From assembly GCA_903944725.1 (NCBI GenBank), contig CAJASX010000054.1:1-64000 (forward strand): 64,000 nt of DNA, given 5' to 3'. Positions 9,468-20,583 of the stretch are shown in pieces (position 1 is the first letter of the stretch; each line of letters starts with the position of its first letter). This DNA comes from an uncultured beta proteobacterium (GTDB lineage: Bacteria; Pseudomonadota; Gammaproteobacteria; Burkholderiales; Burkholderiaceae). The notes below the pieces were generated by a model, which worked only from the letters and a program-made list of their open reading frames with translations, did not search any database and was not told the DNA's origin. The translations under genes and the position numbers were made by a program.

Positions 9468-9483
9468 GGTGGTGATTATAGAT

Positions 9484-9789
9484 ATGATGGCGTTATTAAT
9501 GGGGATAGTAATGGGGTTTTTAGCTTTTCTGTTGCTCGGAGGCGCGGTTGGCTGGTCAGCTTGGCATTTCTATCCCACAGCTAAAACTGCGCCAAGCCAC
9601 GGTTTAAAGCGGCTAAAACGCATTATGAGTGCCATCATTGCAGGTTTTATTGGGGCTTGGACAGGCTCTTTTTTAGCCTTGCTTAGTGGCCTAGTAAAAC
9701 CAGGTCAAATGCTCGAATGGTTGATTGCTATCTTAGCAGCGTGGTTAGTGGCAGCGGTTTACACGGCTTTTTCGCAGAAGTCCAGGTAA
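9484..9789 (+). CDS. Small hypothetical membrane protein
   Basis: About 101 residues with three hydrophobic stretches: [40 protein letters not shown] and [20 protein letters not shown]. The Gly-rich second and third segments recall the GlsB/YeaQ/YmgE (transglycosylase-associated) three-helix proteins, but this is a loose resemblance. The start is uncertain: ATGs lie at 9484, 9487, 9499 and 9511, and the last has GGGGA well placed upstream (9501-9505). The open frame also extends into hemA. The 3' end overlaps the convergent ung gene by 62 bp. Confidence 0.55.
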   Translation: MMALLMGIVMGFLAFLLLGGAVGWSAWHFYPTAKTAPSHGLKRLKRIMSAIIAGFIGAWTGSFLALLSGLVKPGQMLEWLIAILAAWLVAAVYTAFSQKSR

Positions 9790-10507
9790 TTTCAGTCTTA
9801 CCAAGATTTTTAAGCCATTGATTTATTTGGATAAAATGACCGCAACTGGCCATATTACCAGGCTGTAAAAAAGGTTTAGTGGTTTTATAAACCCCTAGGC
9901 CTGAGGGGTGTGAGGCCTGCAAAATGGCGGCACATTTTGCAGAATCGGGTGATTCAATCAAGGGCAATTTAGATTGCGCATGTGCACCCCATAAAAGCCA
10001 GACCAAATTAGGGCGTTGCTGCGCTAATTGAGAAATAAGTTGATCAATTAGACTATTCCATCCCAGCTGCGCATGGCTAGCTGGTTCACCAAGGCGAACA
10101 CTCAGGGCCGTATTGAGGAGCAAGACCCCTTGGCGCGCCCAATCGGTGAGGTCACCATGGGCTAGAGGGCCAAATCCTTCAAGCACCAGGGCTTTACTAA
10201 TATTGCGTAATGAACTGGGAAATTGTTTTGAGCGCGGCGAAATCGTAGCCGGGATCGAGAATGCAAGCCCTTGCGCCAAACCGGGCGAGTGATAGGGGTC
10301 TTGACCCAAAATGACGGCCTTAACTTGATCTACTGGGGTAAGCTGCAGCGCCTTAAAAAAAGCTTCGGGGGGTGGACAAATGGTTTGTGGATATAAATCG
10401 ATTTCAGCGTGAAGGCGAGCTTGTAAATTGTGCCAGGCTGGTGTCTGTAAATACTCACGTAACAACTCTTGCCAAGCTAAGGGAATGGCCTTAGTTAAAT
10501 TTCTCAT
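9728..10507 (-). CDS. ung: Uracil-DNA glycosylase, family 1
   Basis: The enzyme removes uracil from DNA to start base-excision repair. Its water-activating loop GQDPYHSPGLAQGLAFS (about residue 78) is intact, as are LLNTALSV and WLLWGAHA. The DNA-intercalation loop reads HPSGLGVY, where most family members have HPSPLS; the catalytic His and intercalating Leu are kept. The ATG at 10507 (MRNLTKAIP) gives 259 residues; a TTG at 10534 would add nine. The start overlaps the upstream peptidase gene by 17 bp, so the two are probably co-transcribed. Confidence 0.93.
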   Translation of the reverse strand: MRNLTKAIPLAWQELLREYLQTPAWHNLQARLHAEIDLYPQTICPPPEAFFKALQLTPVDQVKAVILGQDPYHSPGLAQGLAFSIPATISPRSKQFPSSLRNISKALVLEGFGPLAHGDLTDWARQGVLLLNTALSVRLGEPASHAQLGWNSLIDQLISQLAQQRPNLVWLLWGAHAQSKLPLIESPDSAKCAAILQASHPSGLGVYKTTKPFLQPGNMASCGHFIQINQWLKNLGKTEITWTSAKKPCKPLPLTTLLR

Positions 10508-12314
10508 TGCTAGGCAGTAATTGATATTGGGCAATTGGCTCTAGCATTTTTAGCACAAAGCGCGCCTCATGTTCAATATCTTGGCGAAAATAACGGATTC
10601 GAATTCGTTCACCAAGAGTTAATTGCCCAAGAATTTGGCTCCAGCGAGACACGGTCACACGTTGTTCATTAATGCTGATTAGCAAATCGTGAGGTGCTAG
10701 GCCAGCAATTTGAGCAAAACCCCCTTCAAATACGTGAGTAATTTTGAACCAGCCATTCAGGTCAACAAAACTTAAGCCAAAATCAAGCTTGAGTTGTTCG
10801 GCCTGAGAAAAAGTTTTTAGTTTGACCCGAACAAAGTTTGGGTCAAACCATTCCGCTAAAGGAATATCTTCAGTACCAAAAATATAGCGCGCTTTAAATT
10901 CTTTCCATGGCTTGGCAAATTCAGGGCCTAAGAGCACCAATACAATTGCATCAAGCCCGTCTTCAGGCACACCCTTTTGGGTACGGCCATGCCATTTCCA
11001 GAGTAAGCGCAACGCATCATCTAAAGATTTGCGTTGTTGCGAAAAGTGGCGAATCAGTAAATCAAGCCCTAAGGCTAGTATTGCCCCCTTAGTGTAATAA
11101 CTAACAACAGCATTGGGGGTATTTTCATCACTTTGATAATATTTAGTCCAAGCGTCAAAAGAGCTATCAGCTAAACTTTGTTTATGTCGCCCTGCTCCGC
11201 GCAACACCCCATTCCAATTATTGGCTACACACTCGAGATAGATTTTGAGAGAAATGCGTTTACTCCGTAATAGCAGTAAATCATCGTAGTAACTAGTAAA
11301 GCCTTCAAATAGCCACAGCAAACGGGTATGAATCCGTCGATCTAAGTGGTAAGGTTGAAATACTTTTGCTTGAATGCGCTTAACTAACCATGCATGAAAA
11401 TACTCGTGACTACATAAACCCAAAAATTCGCGGTAAGCCGATTCATCGAGCGTTGCATTGATTTGCGGAAGTTGGTCGCGCCGGCAAATCAAGGCTGTAC
11501 TATTCCGGTGCTCAAGTCCACCATAGCCAGTAAGCAAGGCGTTCACTAAAAAAGTGTAATTACTAAAGGGCGGTTTTTGTGTTTTGGGATCAAAAAGCTG
11601 AATCGATGTATTACAGATGGCTTGCAAATCAGCAGCAAGTCGCTTGGCATTAATTTCTAGTCGACACCCTTGAATTGCCATAGTGTGTGATACGCCGCCA
11701 GCCTTCCAGCGCACGAATTGAAATTGACCTAGGGCAAAGGGGTGATCCAATAAATCATCATAGTTGCGCGCCAAATAAAATCCAAACCCTTGTGGATCAA
11801 GTTTGGCACTAGCCAGTGTGGTTTGGACTTGCCAGTCGTTTGCCTGCTTTAAAGTTTGTAATGGTGGCACTAGTATGAGTGAGCAGGGCAGATCTGTTTG
11901 GCCAACCACTGCTAAACAAAGACTGCTAGCATTAAAAAATCCGCGGTCTTGATCTAAATAGGCACTTCGCACTGAAGAATCAAAGGCGTAGATTGAAGCA
12001 TTGACTTCTACTGGACCATCGATAGGGGGCAATCGCCAGCGATCATTATCTAGGCGCTCTAATTTTAATGGCTTTAGGCTAGAACCCCTTTTAGCAAAGG
12101 CCTCTAGGGATTCAATGTGTTTGCTGAAATCGCGAATCAGATAGCTGCCTGGAATCCAAGCTGGCATTTGAAGAATTTGCCCTTCAGGATGGGGCTTAAG
12201 AATCTGTAAATTTACCTGGAAATGATGACCGATTAAATCTGCAGGCCAAATGGTGTACTGAATTTCAAACGGTTCATCATCATTTACAGCTGAATTAGTG
12301 AGGTGAGTAGACAT
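10491..12314 (-). CDS. M61 family glycyl aminopeptidase with PDZ domain
   Basis: 607 residues. An N-terminal beta-rich region (about 1-200) precedes the zinc-metallopeptidase domain with the HEYFH helix (LCSHEYFHAWLVKRIQ, about residue 305) and the downstream glutamate in LLWLFEGFTSYYDDLLLL. A C-terminal PDZ domain (about 495-590: GLSFVDLNGWFKITHVFEGG, AGLAPHDLLISINEQ) completes the usual M61 plan. Members are mostly aminopeptidases preferring N-terminal Gly or Ala. There is no signal peptide, so it should be cytoplasmic. It lies between dsbC and ung on the minus strand. The physiological substrate is unknown. Confidence 0.9.
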   Translation of the reverse strand: MSTHLTNSAVNDDEPFEIQYTIWPADLIGHHFQVNLQILKPHPEGQILQMPAWIPGSYLIRDFSKHIESLEAFAKRGSSLKPLKLERLDNDRWRLPPIDGPVEVNASIYAFDSSVRSAYLDQDRGFFNASSLCLAVVGQTDLPCSLILVPPLQTLKQANDWQVQTTLASAKLDPQGFGFYLARNYDDLLDHPFALGQFQFVRWKAGGVSHTMAIQGCRLEINAKRLAADLQAICNTSIQLFDPKTQKPPFSNYTFLVNALLTGYGGLEHRNSTALICRRDQLPQINATLDESAYREFLGLCSHEYFHAWLVKRIQAKVFQPYHLDRRIHTRLLWLFEGFTSYYDDLLLLRSKRISLKIYLECVANNWNGVLRGAGRHKQSLADSSFDAWTKYYQSDENTPNAVVSYYTKGAILALGLDLLIRHFSQQRKSLDDALRLLWKWHGRTQKGVPEDGLDAIVLVLLGPEFAKPWKEFKARYIFGTEDIPLAEWFDPNFVRVKLKTFSQAEQLKLDFGLSFVDLNGWFKITHVFEGGFAQIAGLAPHDLLISINEQRVTVSRWSQILGQLTLGERIRIRYFRQDIEHEARFVLKMLEPIAQYQLLPSNEKFN

Positions 12315-12331
12315 AGCTCTGCGTTTGGCGC

Positions 12332-13117
12332 TTACTTTAAAGTAGCCAATTTTTTCTCAATATCACTAACTTGGGCCGCACCAGGAATGCGAGTTCCGTC
12401 AGTAAAAAATAAAGTTGGCGTACCGTTGACAGAATAGGTTTTGGCCAGTGCCTGATTTTTTTCGATTGGGGTTGTGCAATCGCCTTTACCCGTAGGCGAA
12501 ATGTCCTTAATCATCCAGTCATGCCAAGCTTTTAATGGTTCTGCTGCACACCAAATTTGTTTTGATTTTACAGCTGAGTCAGGCGAGAGAATGGGTGTTA
12601 AATAGGTATAGATAGTTATATTATCTAAAGATTGGATGGCTTTTTCAAGACGCTTACAGTAGCCACAGTTAGGGTCAGCAAAGATCGCCAACTGCCTACT
12701 GCCATTACCGCGTACATCTTTCAAGGCATTACTTGGTAATAGGTCGGCCCAGCGAATGCGGTTTAAATCAGATTGGCGAATTTCAGTCAAGTTTTTACCG
12801 CTGGCTATTTCAATGAGATTACCTTGAATTAAATACCTAGTATTGGCATCGGTATAGATAATTTCATTGCCCACCTGAACTTCATAAATGCCTGCTACTG
12901 GGCTGGGAATCACCCCTTTCACATTAGCAGCCGAACCCAATTTTTTTTGTAGATCTGCTTTAATGGCGCGCTCAGTACTGCCAGTACCGATGACTGCACT
13001 AGGGGCAGTTGCCATGCCTGGGGAAGCGCTTTGCGCATTTACTTGTGCAATTAATAGTGAGAGTAGTAGGGTGCAACAAAAATTACCTATAAATGATGCA
13101 GCAAAAATCTTATTCAA
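12332..13117 (-). CDS. dsbC: Periplasmic disulfide isomerase, DsbC/DsbG family
   Basis: 261 residues with an N-terminal signal peptide (hydrophobic TLLLSLLIAQ, likely cleavage after VNA at about 28). An N-terminal dimerisation region is followed by a thioredoxin domain with the active site CGYC in FADPNCGYCKRL (about residue 148) and the cis-Pro region NGTPTLFF. A second cysteine pair (WCAAE and GDCTT) matches the structural disulfide of DsbC. The role is shuffling of wrong disulfides in the periplasm. The start is a TTG at 13117 that overlaps the last codons of the upstream hydroxylase by 8 bp; no nearby ATG exists. Confidence 0.92.
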   Translation of the reverse strand: MNKIFAASFIGNFCCTLLLSLLIAQVNAQSASPGMATAPSAVIGTGSTERAIKADLQKKLGSAANVKGVIPSPVAGIYEVQVGNEIIYTDANTRYLIQGNLIEIASGKNLTEIRQSDLNRIRWADLLPSNALKDVRGNGSRQLAIFADPNCGYCKRLEKAIQSLDNITIYTYLTPILSPDSAVKSKQIWCAAEPLKAWHDWMIKDISPTGKGDCTTPIEKNQALAKTYSVNGTPTLFFTDGTRIPGAAQVSDIEKKLATLK

Positions 13118-14357
13118 AGTGAGTTTCTCCTAAAGCCTGATGAATTAAACGGCGTTTTAATAAATGACTACGGTTAACAAAGCCTAGTCCCCAGTTACGC
13201 AGACCCTGTTCAAAGCTACTTTGGGCGCTAAAAAGTTTTTTTAAGCGATCGGTTACCCAAAGTAAGGCACTAGTATCGCCTTGACGCTGCCGTTCATAGC
13301 GACGTAACAAAATGGGATCGTTAATCTGGCGAAAAGATTCGCGCTTTTCCAGTACCTGTAAGAGGCTTGCCACATCACGTAAGCCTAAATTAAGGCCTTG
13401 TCCTGCTAAGGGATGCATAACATGGGCAGCATCGCCTACCAACACTACTTGAGGGTTAAGCGCAGGGCCAATCATTTGAGCTGCACGAATTTTGCTTAAA
13501 GGAAACGCTGCTGGTTCAGAATTCAGGCGCAAACTTCCTAAAGTAGCGTCGACTGCGCCATGCGCCACGTCGGCAAATTGGGCTGCCCAGCTAGCCTCAT
13601 TAAGACTTAATAAGGTAGCAGCATTTTGTGTTGATGTAGACCACACCATCGAGACTTGTTTACCAGGCAGTGGCAACATCGCAAGAATATCGCCGTTACC
13701 TAAAAACCATTGATAAGCTGTTTCAAGGTGCGGATATTCGCAAAGCCAATTTGCGACCACTGCACTTTGTTGATACTCAGCTTGTTTGACAGTAATGCCT
13801 GTCAAATCGCGAATAAACGAGCGCGCGCCATCTGCGCCTACCACCAACTTGACGCTAATTTCAGCCTGGTTATCAAGAATTAGTTTGACTTGAGTGTCGG
13901 CAAATTCCAGTTGTTTAACAAGGGCATCAATGTGTTCAAGTTTATTTTGAAAACGGCTGGCCTGATCGAGGGTTTTTTCAATTAAATTAGCCTCACCAAT
14001 CCACGCTAGCTGTGGTGTACCAGCTTCAAAAGCTGAAAAATGCAGTTGATCTTGGGGACCATTGCGATCGCCAAAAATACGCATTTCCCGAACGACTTGT
14101 AAGCGACTTAATTCAAGGGCATCCCAGATCTGAATTTTCTTAAGGAGTGTTTGGGTGCTGGGTGAAAAAGCATATATGCGTTGTCCCCAATGACCTGACT
14201 CAGGTTCTGGTAATGGCTGATTCTGCGCTGGTGCAATGTGTGCTACAGACAGCCCAAGTTGCGCTAATCCTAGAGCACAAGCTTTACCAGTCAGCCCAGC
14301 CCCAACGACAGCAATATCAAATTGACGTGGCTTAAAAGAGGGTGGCAAAGAGGTCAT
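13110..14357 (-). CDS. FAD-dependent hydroxylase, UbiH/UbiF/VisC/COQ6 family
   Basis: 415 residues. The dinucleotide-binding [14 protein letters not shown] is at about residue 19, the second FAD motif [13 protein letters not shown] is at about 173 and the third, [25 protein letters not shown], is at about 300. The third motif is diagnostic of the ubiquinone-ring hydroxylase family. Which ring position it hydroxylates (C5, C6 or C1) cannot be decided here. coq7 elsewhere in this window would do the C6 step, so a UbiH- or UbiI-like role is likelier. It overlaps dsbC by 8 bp and is divergent from ychF. Confidence 0.9.
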   Translation of the reverse strand: MTSLPPSFKPRQFDIAVVGAGLTGKACALGLAQLGLSVAHIAPAQNQPLPEPESGHWGQRIYAFSPSTQTLLKKIQIWDALELSRLQVVREMRIFGDRNGPQDQLHFSAFEAGTPQLAWIGEANLIEKTLDQASRFQNKLEHIDALVKQLEFADTQVKLILDNQAEISVKLVVGADGARSFIRDLTGITVKQAEYQQSAVVANWLCEYPHLETAYQWFLGNGDILAMLPLPGKQVSMVWSTSTQNAATLLSLNEASWAAQFADVAHGAVDATLGSLRLNSEPAAFPLSKIRAAQMIGPALNPQVVLVGDAAHVMHPLAGQGLNLGLRDVASLLQVLEKRESFRQINDPILLRRYERQRQGDTSALLWVTDRLKKLFSAQSSFEQGLRNWGLGFVNRSHLLKRRLIHQALGETHFE

Positions 14358-14396
14358 AACCTGATGATAGCGAAAAAGCCCCTTTACAATAGCCCT

Positions 14397-15491
14397 ATGT
14401 CTTTAAAATGTGGCATCGTCGGCCTGCCCAATGTCGGCAAATCAACCTTATTTAATGCGCTTACCAAAGCTGGTATTGCGGCAGAAAATTACCCTTTTTG
14501 CACCATCGAGCCCAATGTGGGCATTGTCGAAGTGCCCGATTCTCGCCTGCAAGGGCTAGCAGGAATTGTTGTGCCAGAACGAATTTTGCCGGCGGTAGTC
14601 GAATTTGTCGATATTGCCGGCCTAGTAGCGGGTGCATCAAAAGGCGAGGGCTTAGGCAATCAATTTTTAGCTAATATTCGTGAAACCGATGCCATCACTC
14701 ATGTCGTGCGTTGTTTTGAAGATGCCAATGTGGTTCACGTGGCGGGTAAGATTGATCCCATTGCCGATATCGAGGTGATCGATACCGAATTGGCTTTATC
14801 CGACTTAGCAACCGTCGAAAAAACCCTTAATCGCTCGAGTAAAGCGGCAAAATCGGGTAATGACAAAGAGGTAGCTGCGTTAGTTGCAGTGTTAACTAAA
14901 GTTCAGGCCCAGCTCGATTTAGCCAAGCCCGTACGCAGCATGGTATTAAGCGAGGATGAAAAGGCGCTTTTAAAACCTTTGTGTTTAATTACCGCTAAGC
15001 CAGCCATGTATGTTGCTAATGTCAAAGAAAATGGGTTTGAAAACAATCCTTATTTAGATGCAGTTAAAAATCATGCAGCTAAAGATGGTGCGCCGGTAGT
15101 TGCCGTGTGCGCAGCGATAGAGGCAGAAATTGCCGATTTAGATGAGGCAGATAAAACGGAATTTTTGACTGACCTTGGCATGAGTGAGCCTGGCTTAGAT
15201 CGGGTGATTCGTGCGGCATACTCTTTATTAGGCTTACACACCTATTTTACTGCTGGTGTGAAAGAGGTGCGTGCTTGGACTATCGCGGTGGGCGCTACTG
15301 CGCCCCAGGCAGCAGGGGTAATTCATACTGATTTTGAGCGCGGGTTTATTCGGGCACAAACCATTTCCTTTGCTGACTTTATCCAATATAAGGGCGAGGC
15401 TGGCGCCAAAGAAGCTGGCAAAATGCGCGCAGAAGGTAAAGAGTATGTCGTCAAAGATGGCGATGTGCTAAATTTCCTCTTCAACGTTTAA
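14397..15491 (+). CDS. ychF: Redox-regulated ATPase/GTPase YchF (OLA1)
   Basis: Starting at the ATG at 14397 the protein has 364 residues, exactly typical for YchF; an upstream in-frame start would add 25 unlikely residues antisense to the hydroxylase start. The P-loop GLPNVGKST is at about 8, followed by [23 protein letters not shown] (G3 region) and the C-terminal TGS-type domain ([28 protein letters not shown]). YchF binds ATP preferentially, associates with ribosomes and modulates stress responses and catalase. Its TAA overlaps the convergent trpC TAA in a 4-bp TTAA. Confidence 0.97.
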   Translation: MSLKCGIVGLPNVGKSTLFNALTKAGIAAENYPFCTIEPNVGIVEVPDSRLQGLAGIVVPERILPAVVEFVDIAGLVAGASKGEGLGNQFLANIRETDAITHVVRCFEDANVVHVAGKIDPIADIEVIDTELALSDLATVEKTLNRSSKAAKSGNDKEVAALVAVLTKVQAQLDLAKPVRSMVLSEDEKALLKPLCLITAKPAMYVANVKENGFENNPYLDAVKNHAAKDGAPVVAVCAAIEAEIADLDEADKTEFLTDLGMSEPGLDRVIRAAYSLLGLHTYFTAGVKEVRAWTIAVGATAPQAAGVIHTDFERGFIRAQTISFADFIQYKGEAGAKEAGKMRAEGKEYVVKDGDVLNFLFNV

Positions 15492-16291
15492 GTAAATAAT
15501 TGGCTAAGGGCAACGCCTGGTTGAGGTGCCCGCATAAAAGCTTCACCAACTAAAAACGCGTTAATTTGATGGGCACGCATCAGCTCTACATCGCAGCGTT
15601 GCAATATTCCTGACTCAGTCACAATGCGCTTGTCGCTAGGAATATTGGGGAGCAAATCAAGCGTCGTTTGCAATGACACTGTAAAGGTTTTAAGGTTCCG
15701 ATTATTAATTCCCAATAAGGGCGTTTTTAGCTGCAAGGCTAAATCAAGCTCAGCCCCATCGTGCACTTCAACTAAGACATCGAGCCCTAATTCGTACGCG
15801 CAAAATTCCAAATCTTGCATATGCTTAAGATCAAGCGCGGCCACGATGAGCAAAATGGCATCGGCACCCATTGCCCTAGCTTCATAGATTTGATAAATGT
15901 CAACCGTAAAATCTTTCCGCAAGACTGGTAAAGTACAGGCGCTTCGAGCGGCCTCAAGATAGGCGGTACAGCCTTGAAAATAATTAACATCAGTTAATAC
16001 CGATAAGCAAGCCGCACCATGTTGTGCATACGAATGCGCAATTGCACTAGGATCAAAATTTTCACGAAGTACACCTTTGCTGGGACTAGCTTTTTTTATT
16101 TCGGCAATCACCGCAGAGCTACCGGAGGCAATCTTACGCTCGATTGCTTGTGCAAAGCCACGAGCTTGTAAAACAAGATCACTGCGGTTATATTCGGCCT
16201 GCGCACGTAAATAGGTTAGCGGAACACGTTGCTGTGCAGCAAGCACTTCTTGGTGCTTGGTGGCGATAATGGTGGTGAGAATATCACTCAT
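15488..16291 (-). CDS. trpC: Indole-3-glycerol phosphate synthase
   Basis: 267 residues, a single-domain TIM barrel without a fused TrpF. Catalytic-site segments include [20 protein letters not shown] (about 62), [29 protein letters not shown] (about 120), [10 protein letters not shown] (about 194) and ESGI (about 226). It decarboxylates and cyclises CdRP to indole-3-glycerol phosphate in tryptophan synthesis. It is the last gene of rpe-trpE-trpG-trpD-trpC, 20 bp after trpD. Confidence 0.97.
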   Translation of the reverse strand: MSDILTTIIATKHQEVLAAQQRVPLTYLRAQAEYNRSDLVLQARGFAQAIERKIASGSSAVIAEIKKASPSKGVLRENFDPSAIAHSYAQHGAACLSVLTDVNYFQGCTAYLEAARSACTLPVLRKDFTVDIYQIYEARAMGADAILLIVAALDLKHMQDLEFCAYELGLDVLVEVHDGAELDLALQLKTPLLGINNRNLKTFTVSLQTTLDLLPNIPSDKRIVTESGILQRCDVELMRAHQINAFLVGEAFMRAPQPGVALSQLFT

Positions 16292-16311
16292 ACTTAGTGG
16301 CTTAGCATTAC

Positions 16312-17358
16312 TTAAGTAGCGTTTTGGGTAGCAGCTGCAAAAGCAGCTAATTTTTTATGTGCATCACCATTAGCGAGGGTTTTTTGCGCTAAAGTAATGC
16401 CCTCTGCAATACTATTTACACAATCGGCTGCGTAGAGTGTTGCGCCTGCATTTAGGCAAACTATCTCGCGTGCAGCAATAAAATCAGCGCTGGCGCTAGG
16501 ATCTAAAACCCCCAATACAATCGTTTTTGATTCAGCAGCATTAGCCACTTGAAAAGTACTTGTTGGTCTGAGTTGCAAACCAAATTCGGACGGATTAATT
16601 TCATACTCACGTACTTTACCGTCTTTAAGTTCACCAATCAGTGTTGGCCCCTGCAATGAAATTTCATCGAGGCCATCTCGACCATATACTACTAAGGCGT
16701 GTTTCATGCCTAAATTTTGTAAGACCCGAATTTGAATTCCGACTAAGTCTGGGTGAAAAACACCCATCAACATATGCTTGGCATTGGCAGGATTAGTAAG
16801 AGGTCCTAAAATATTAAAAATAGTGCGAACCCCTAATTCTTTTCGAACCGGGCCAACATTTTTCATGGCAGGGTGATGGTTTGGCGCAAACATAAAACCA
16901 ACTCCAAGAGTTTCAATGCAGTACGCTACTTGCGCTGGCAAAAGTTGTAAATTAACGCCGAGGGCTTCGAGCACATCGGCGCTACCCGATTTGCTACTCA
17001 CACTACGGTTACCATGTTTAGCAATTTTCGCCCCAGCCGCTGCGGCTACAAACATCGCCGCTGTAGAAATATTAAACGTTTGAGCGCCATCGCCGCCGGT
17101 GCCCACTACATCGACTAAATGATCTGTTTGGGCAATCGTCACTGGCGTGACAAACTCACGCATCACTTGGGCAGCGGCCGTAATTTCGCCAACAGTTTCT
17201 TGCTTAGCCCGCAAGGCAATCAAAAATCCTGCGGTGAGAACTGGTGATAGCTCTCCACCCATAATCAAACGCATCATTGCCAGCATTTCGTCATGACTAA
17301 GCTCGCGCTGGTCAAGGCAGCGTTGGATGGCTTGTTGTGGTGAGATCGAAGAATTCAT
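16312..17358 (-). CDS. trpD: Anthranilate phosphoribosyltransferase
   Basis: 348 residues. The PRPP-binding motif [15 protein letters not shown] (about residue 85), [21 protein letters not shown] (about 113) and the [31 protein letters not shown] segment are all conserved. It joins anthranilate to PRPP. It lies 18 bp after trpG and 20 bp before trpC. Full-length, with nothing unusual seen. Confidence 0.97.
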   Translation of the reverse strand: MNSSISPQQAIQRCLDQRELSHDEMLAMMRLIMGGELSPVLTAGFLIALRAKQETVGEITAAAQVMREFVTPVTIAQTDHLVDVVGTGGDGAQTFNISTAAMFVAAAAGAKIAKHGNRSVSSKSGSADVLEALGVNLQLLPAQVAYCIETLGVGFMFAPNHHPAMKNVGPVRKELGVRTIFNILGPLTNPANAKHMLMGVFHPDLVGIQIRVLQNLGMKHALVVYGRDGLDEISLQGPTLIGELKDGKVREYEINPSEFGLQLRPTSTFQVANAAESKTIVLGVLDPSASADFIAAREIVCLNAGATLYAADCVNSIAEGITLAQKTLANGDAHKKLAAFAAATQNAT

Positions 17359-17376
17359 CTAGGTTTACTCGATTAG

Positions 17377-17946
17377 TTAAGCGCTAAGCCGTAAAAAGTT
17401 TTTTAATAGAGCGTGGCCTTGCTCAGACAAAATCGATTCAGGATGAAACTGCACCCCTTCAACTAAATACTCGCGATGCCGTACTCCCATAATTTCGCCA
17501 TCGGCCGATTCGGCGGTAATTTCTAGGCATTGCGGCAGACTTGCTCTGTCAATGGCTAGGGAGTGATAGCGGGTGACGGTAAAGGGATTAGGCAAATTAG
17601 AAAAAACCCCAGCACCGGTATGGTGGATTAAGTCAGTTTTGCCATGCATCACTTTTTGTGCTCGAACCACCTTGCCGCCAAATGCCTCGCCAATGGCTTG
17701 ATGACCAAGACAGACTCCTAGAATTGGAATTTTGCCTGCATAGGCTTGAATGGTCGTGACTGAAATGCCTGCTTCAGTAGGACTACAAGGCCCAGGCGAA
17801 ATGCAAATCCGTTTTGCTCCAGTTTGCGCAATATCTGTGACATTAATTTCATCATTACGCACGACCCTTACTTCTTCACCCAATTCAGCAAAGTACTGCA
17901 CCAAGTTATAGGTAAATGAATCGTAGTTATCAATCATCAAGAGCAT
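17377..17946 (-). CDS. trpG: Anthranilate synthase component II (glutamine amidotransferase)
   Basis: 189 residues. A class I amidotransferase with the nucleophilic cysteine in [15 protein letters not shown] (about residue 79) and the His-x-Glu pair in [10 protein letters not shown] near the C-terminus. It hydrolyses glutamine and channels ammonia to TrpE. The start [15 protein letters not shown] is the standard one; its ATG lies inside the last codons of trpE (17-bp overlap), so the two subunits are translationally coupled. Confidence 0.96.
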   Translation of the reverse strand: MLLMIDNYDSFTYNLVQYFAELGEEVRVVRNDEINVTDIAQTGAKRICISPGPCSPTEAGISVTTIQAYAGKIPILGVCLGHQAIGEAFGGKVVRAQKVMHGKTDLIHHTGAGVFSNLPNPFTVTRYHSLAIDRASLPQCLEITAESADGEIMGVRHREYLVEGVQFHPESILSEQGHALLKNFLRLSA

Positions 17947-19435
17947 TGAGACCCTCCTGGACTAAATCAGCCGCCATTAAAACCGCGCGCGCTTTGGCTT
18001 CGGTTTCACGCCATTCTGCGTTTGGATCTGAATCGGCTACCACCCCAGCGCCAGCTTGTGAATGGAGAACCCCATCACGAATAATGCCAGTGCGAATCGC
18101 AATTGCCACATCCATGTCGCCCGTAAAAGAAAGGTAGCCAACTGCGCCGCCATAGATGCCACGTTTGACAATTTCCATTTCATCAATAATTTCCATCGCC
18201 CGAATCTTCGGGGCGCCCGATAAAGTGCCGGCGGGAAAAGTAGCGCGTAGCACATCCATATTGCTCATCCCCTCTTTTAAGGCGCCTTCCACTGAGCTCA
18301 CAATGTGCTGTACGTGTGAGTATTTTTCAATCACCATTGATTCGGTTACCTTAACCGTGCCAGTTTGTGCAATGCGTCCCACATCGTTACGAGCTAAGTC
18401 GATTAGCATGACATGCTCAGCATTTTCTTTAGGGTCTGCTAATAGCTCACACGCTAAGCGCTCGTCTTCTTCTGGCGTAGTGCCGCGCGGGCGGGTTCCA
18501 GCTAAAGGACGAATGGTAACTATTTTTTTTGCATCACGGGGTTCTTGGCGGACCAATATTTCGGGTGAAGAACCCACTACCTGAAAATCGCCAAAATCAT
18601 AAAAATACATATAAGGCGAGGGATTTAAAGAGCGGAGTGCACGATACAACTCGAGTGGTGAGTCGGTATAGGGTTTACTTATGCGTTGTCCAACGACCAC
18701 TTGCATGCAGTCGCCAGCCAAAATGTATTCTTTAGTTTTACCAATAGCCGCCTCAAAATCGGCTTGCTTAAATTTGCGAATTAATGCGGTTTTCTTACTT
18801 GGTCCTGATGACCGCAGCGTAATCGGTTTATCGAGCAGGCTACGTAATTCATGTAAGCGTTGTTGGGCCCGATCAAAGGCATTTGTTTGCGATGGATCAG
18901 CATAAACAATCAGATAAATTCGCCCCAGTACATTATCAATTACCGCTAATTCTTCAGTAAGCAATAGTTGAATATCAGGTAAACCTAATTCATCGGGTAA
19001 TTGATGTTGCGCTAAATGAGGCTCAATATAGCGCACCGTATCGTAAGCAAAATAACCTGCTAAGCCACCGCAAAAGCGCGGCAAACCTGGTTTTAAAGCA
19101 ACCTTAAAGCGCTTGAAATAAGTATCGATAAAATCTAATGGATTGTCGTGATTGGTTTCTACTACCTCGCCATTCGTGATAATTTGCGTAATGGGTTGTT
19201 GGGGGCTACCGACCGTTTTAAGCAATGTTTTTGCGGGTAAGCCGATAAAAGAAAAGCGTCCAAACCGTTCACCTCCAATCACTGACTCTAAGAGGTAGGA
19301 ATTTTTTTGGCCGCAAGCCTGAGTAAGCTTAAGGTACAGGGAAACCGGCGTCTCTAGATCTGCGAGCACCTCTTGAATTACTGGAATACGATTAAAGCCC
19401 GCTTGCGCTAGGGAGAGAAATTCGGTTTTTTGCAT
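17930..19435 (-). CDS. trpE: Anthranilate synthase component I
   Basis: Converts chorismate to anthranilate. The ATG at 19435 ([13 protein letters not shown]) gives 501 residues. The chorismate-binding domain carries [58 protein letters not shown] and GGAVGYLSF. The N-terminal LLES (in [18 protein letters not shown]) is the usual tryptophan feedback-inhibition element, so enzyme-level control is expected. The start codon shares one base with the rpe stop (TAATG), so it is coupled to rpe. No leader-peptide attenuator is possible in that overlap. Confidence 0.97.
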   Translation of the reverse strand: MQKTEFLSLAQAGFNRIPVIQEVLADLETPVSLYLKLTQACGQKNSYLLESVIGGERFGRFSFIGLPAKTLLKTVGSPQQPITQIITNGEVVETNHDNPLDFIDTYFKRFKVALKPGLPRFCGGLAGYFAYDTVRYIEPHLAQHQLPDELGLPDIQLLLTEELAVIDNVLGRIYLIVYADPSQTNAFDRAQQRLHELRSLLDKPITLRSSGPSKKTALIRKFKQADFEAAIGKTKEYILAGDCMQVVVGQRISKPYTDSPLELYRALRSLNPSPYMYFYDFGDFQVVGSSPEILVRQEPRDAKKIVTIRPLAGTRPRGTTPEEDERLACELLADPKENAEHVMLIDLARNDVGRIAQTGTVKVTESMVIEKYSHVQHIVSSVEGALKEGMSNMDVLRATFPAGTLSGAPKIRAMEIIDEMEIVKRGIYGGAVGYLSFTGDMDVAIAIRTGIIRDGVLHSQAGAGVVADSDPNAEWRETEAKARAVLMAADLVQEGLNALDD

Positions 19436-20151
19436 TACTGCTGACCCAATGCTTGGGCACATTCACTGCGCATGGCCGTAATAATTTCAGAATAGTTTGC
19501 TTTGCCAAAAATAGCCGAGCCAGCCACAAAGGTATCGGCGCCCGCAGCTGCAATCGCCCCGATGTTATCCACTTTTATACCGCCATCAACCTCAAGTCGG
19601 ATGGGTATATTGGTGGCAGTGTAATGATTGTCGAGTATTTTACGGACACAGCTAATTTTCTCTAGTGTGCTGGGGATAAATGCCTGCCCTCCAAAGCCTG
19701 GGTTAACCGACATCAATAACACTAAGTCAATTAGCCCCAAGTAGGGCAAAAGAACTTCTATTGGGGTGGCTGGATTTAAGACTAAACCAGCTCGACAGCC
19801 GTTGGTGCGGATAAGTTGCAGGGTTTTTGCCACATCGAGACTGGCTTCAGGATGAAAACTGATGAGATTGGCCCCTGCCTTAGCAAAATCGGGAATGATA
19901 CGCTCCACTGGCTCGATCATGAGGTGTACATCGATCATGGCTGGCTGACCGCCATTTTGGGCATAGGGACGAATAGCCTCACAAACTAAGGGGCCAATAG
20001 TTAAATTGGGTACAAAGTGATTGTCCATTACATCGAAGTGAATCCAGTCAGCTCCCCCCTTTAAAACCGCCTTAACCTCGGCTCCAAGGCAGGCAAAATC
20101 AGCCGATAAAATCGACGGGGCAATGATGAGGGGGTTAATTTGACTAGCCAT
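19435..20151 (-). CDS. rpe: Ribulose-phosphate 3-epimerase
   Basis: 238 residues, a TIM barrel. Metal- and phosphate-binding elements are [54 protein letters not shown] and [13 protein letters not shown]. It interconverts ribulose-5-P and xylulose-5-P in the pentose phosphate pathway. It heads the rpe-trp operon, the common arrangement in betaproteobacteria although gph, often between them, is absent here. It is divergent from apaG across a 49-bp gap. Confidence 0.96.
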   Translation of the reverse strand: MASQINPLIIAPSILSADFACLGAEVKAVLKGGADWIHFDVMDNHFVPNLTIGPLVCEAIRPYAQNGGQPAMIDVHLMIEPVERIIPDFAKAGANLISFHPEASLDVAKTLQLIRTNGCRAGLVLNPATPIEVLLPYLGLIDLVLLMSVNPGFGGQAFIPSTLEKISCVRKILDNHYTATNIPIRLEVDGGIKVDNIGAIAAAGADTFVAGSAIFGKANYSEIITAMRSECAQALGQQ

Positions 20152-20200
20152 CCCTAGATTCTAGCTTGCAGTTGGTCCAAGGATAGAGCAGAATTCGTGC

Positions 20201-20575
20201 ATGAAGACACATGAAATCAGTATTGCCGTGCGAACCCAGTATTTGCCCGAACAATCCGACCCTGATAATCGGCAATTTGCCTTTGCTTACACGATTACGA
20301 TTCGTAATCGTGGACAAACCAGTGTGCAACTAATTGCACGCCATTGGTTTATTACAGATGGCGATAGCGATGTACAGGAAGTACGGGGTTTGGGTGTCGT
20401 TGGCCAGCAACCCCTTTTACGTGCTGGTGAACAGTTCGAATACACCAGTTGGGCTACTTTGCCGACTCCCGCAGGCACTATGCGTGGGGAGTATTTCTGC
20501 GTTACCGAAGAGGCCCAGTTTTTTCAAGCACCCATTCCTGAGTTTGCGCTAGTGATGCCCAGAACCTTGCATTAA
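20201..20575 (+). CDS. apaG: ApaG domain protein
   Basis: 124 residues, an Fn3-like beta sandwich (DUF525). Conserved stretches are [34 protein letters not shown]-like (about 28-62; here GDSD), [27 protein letters not shown] and GTMRGEYFC. ApaG proteins bind divalent metals or anions and are linked to polyphosphate and Ap4A metabolism, but no enzymatic role is settled. It is divergent from rpe and upstream of mltA. Confidence 0.95.
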   Translation: [124 protein letters not shown]

Positions 20576-20583
20576 TTTGGGGC

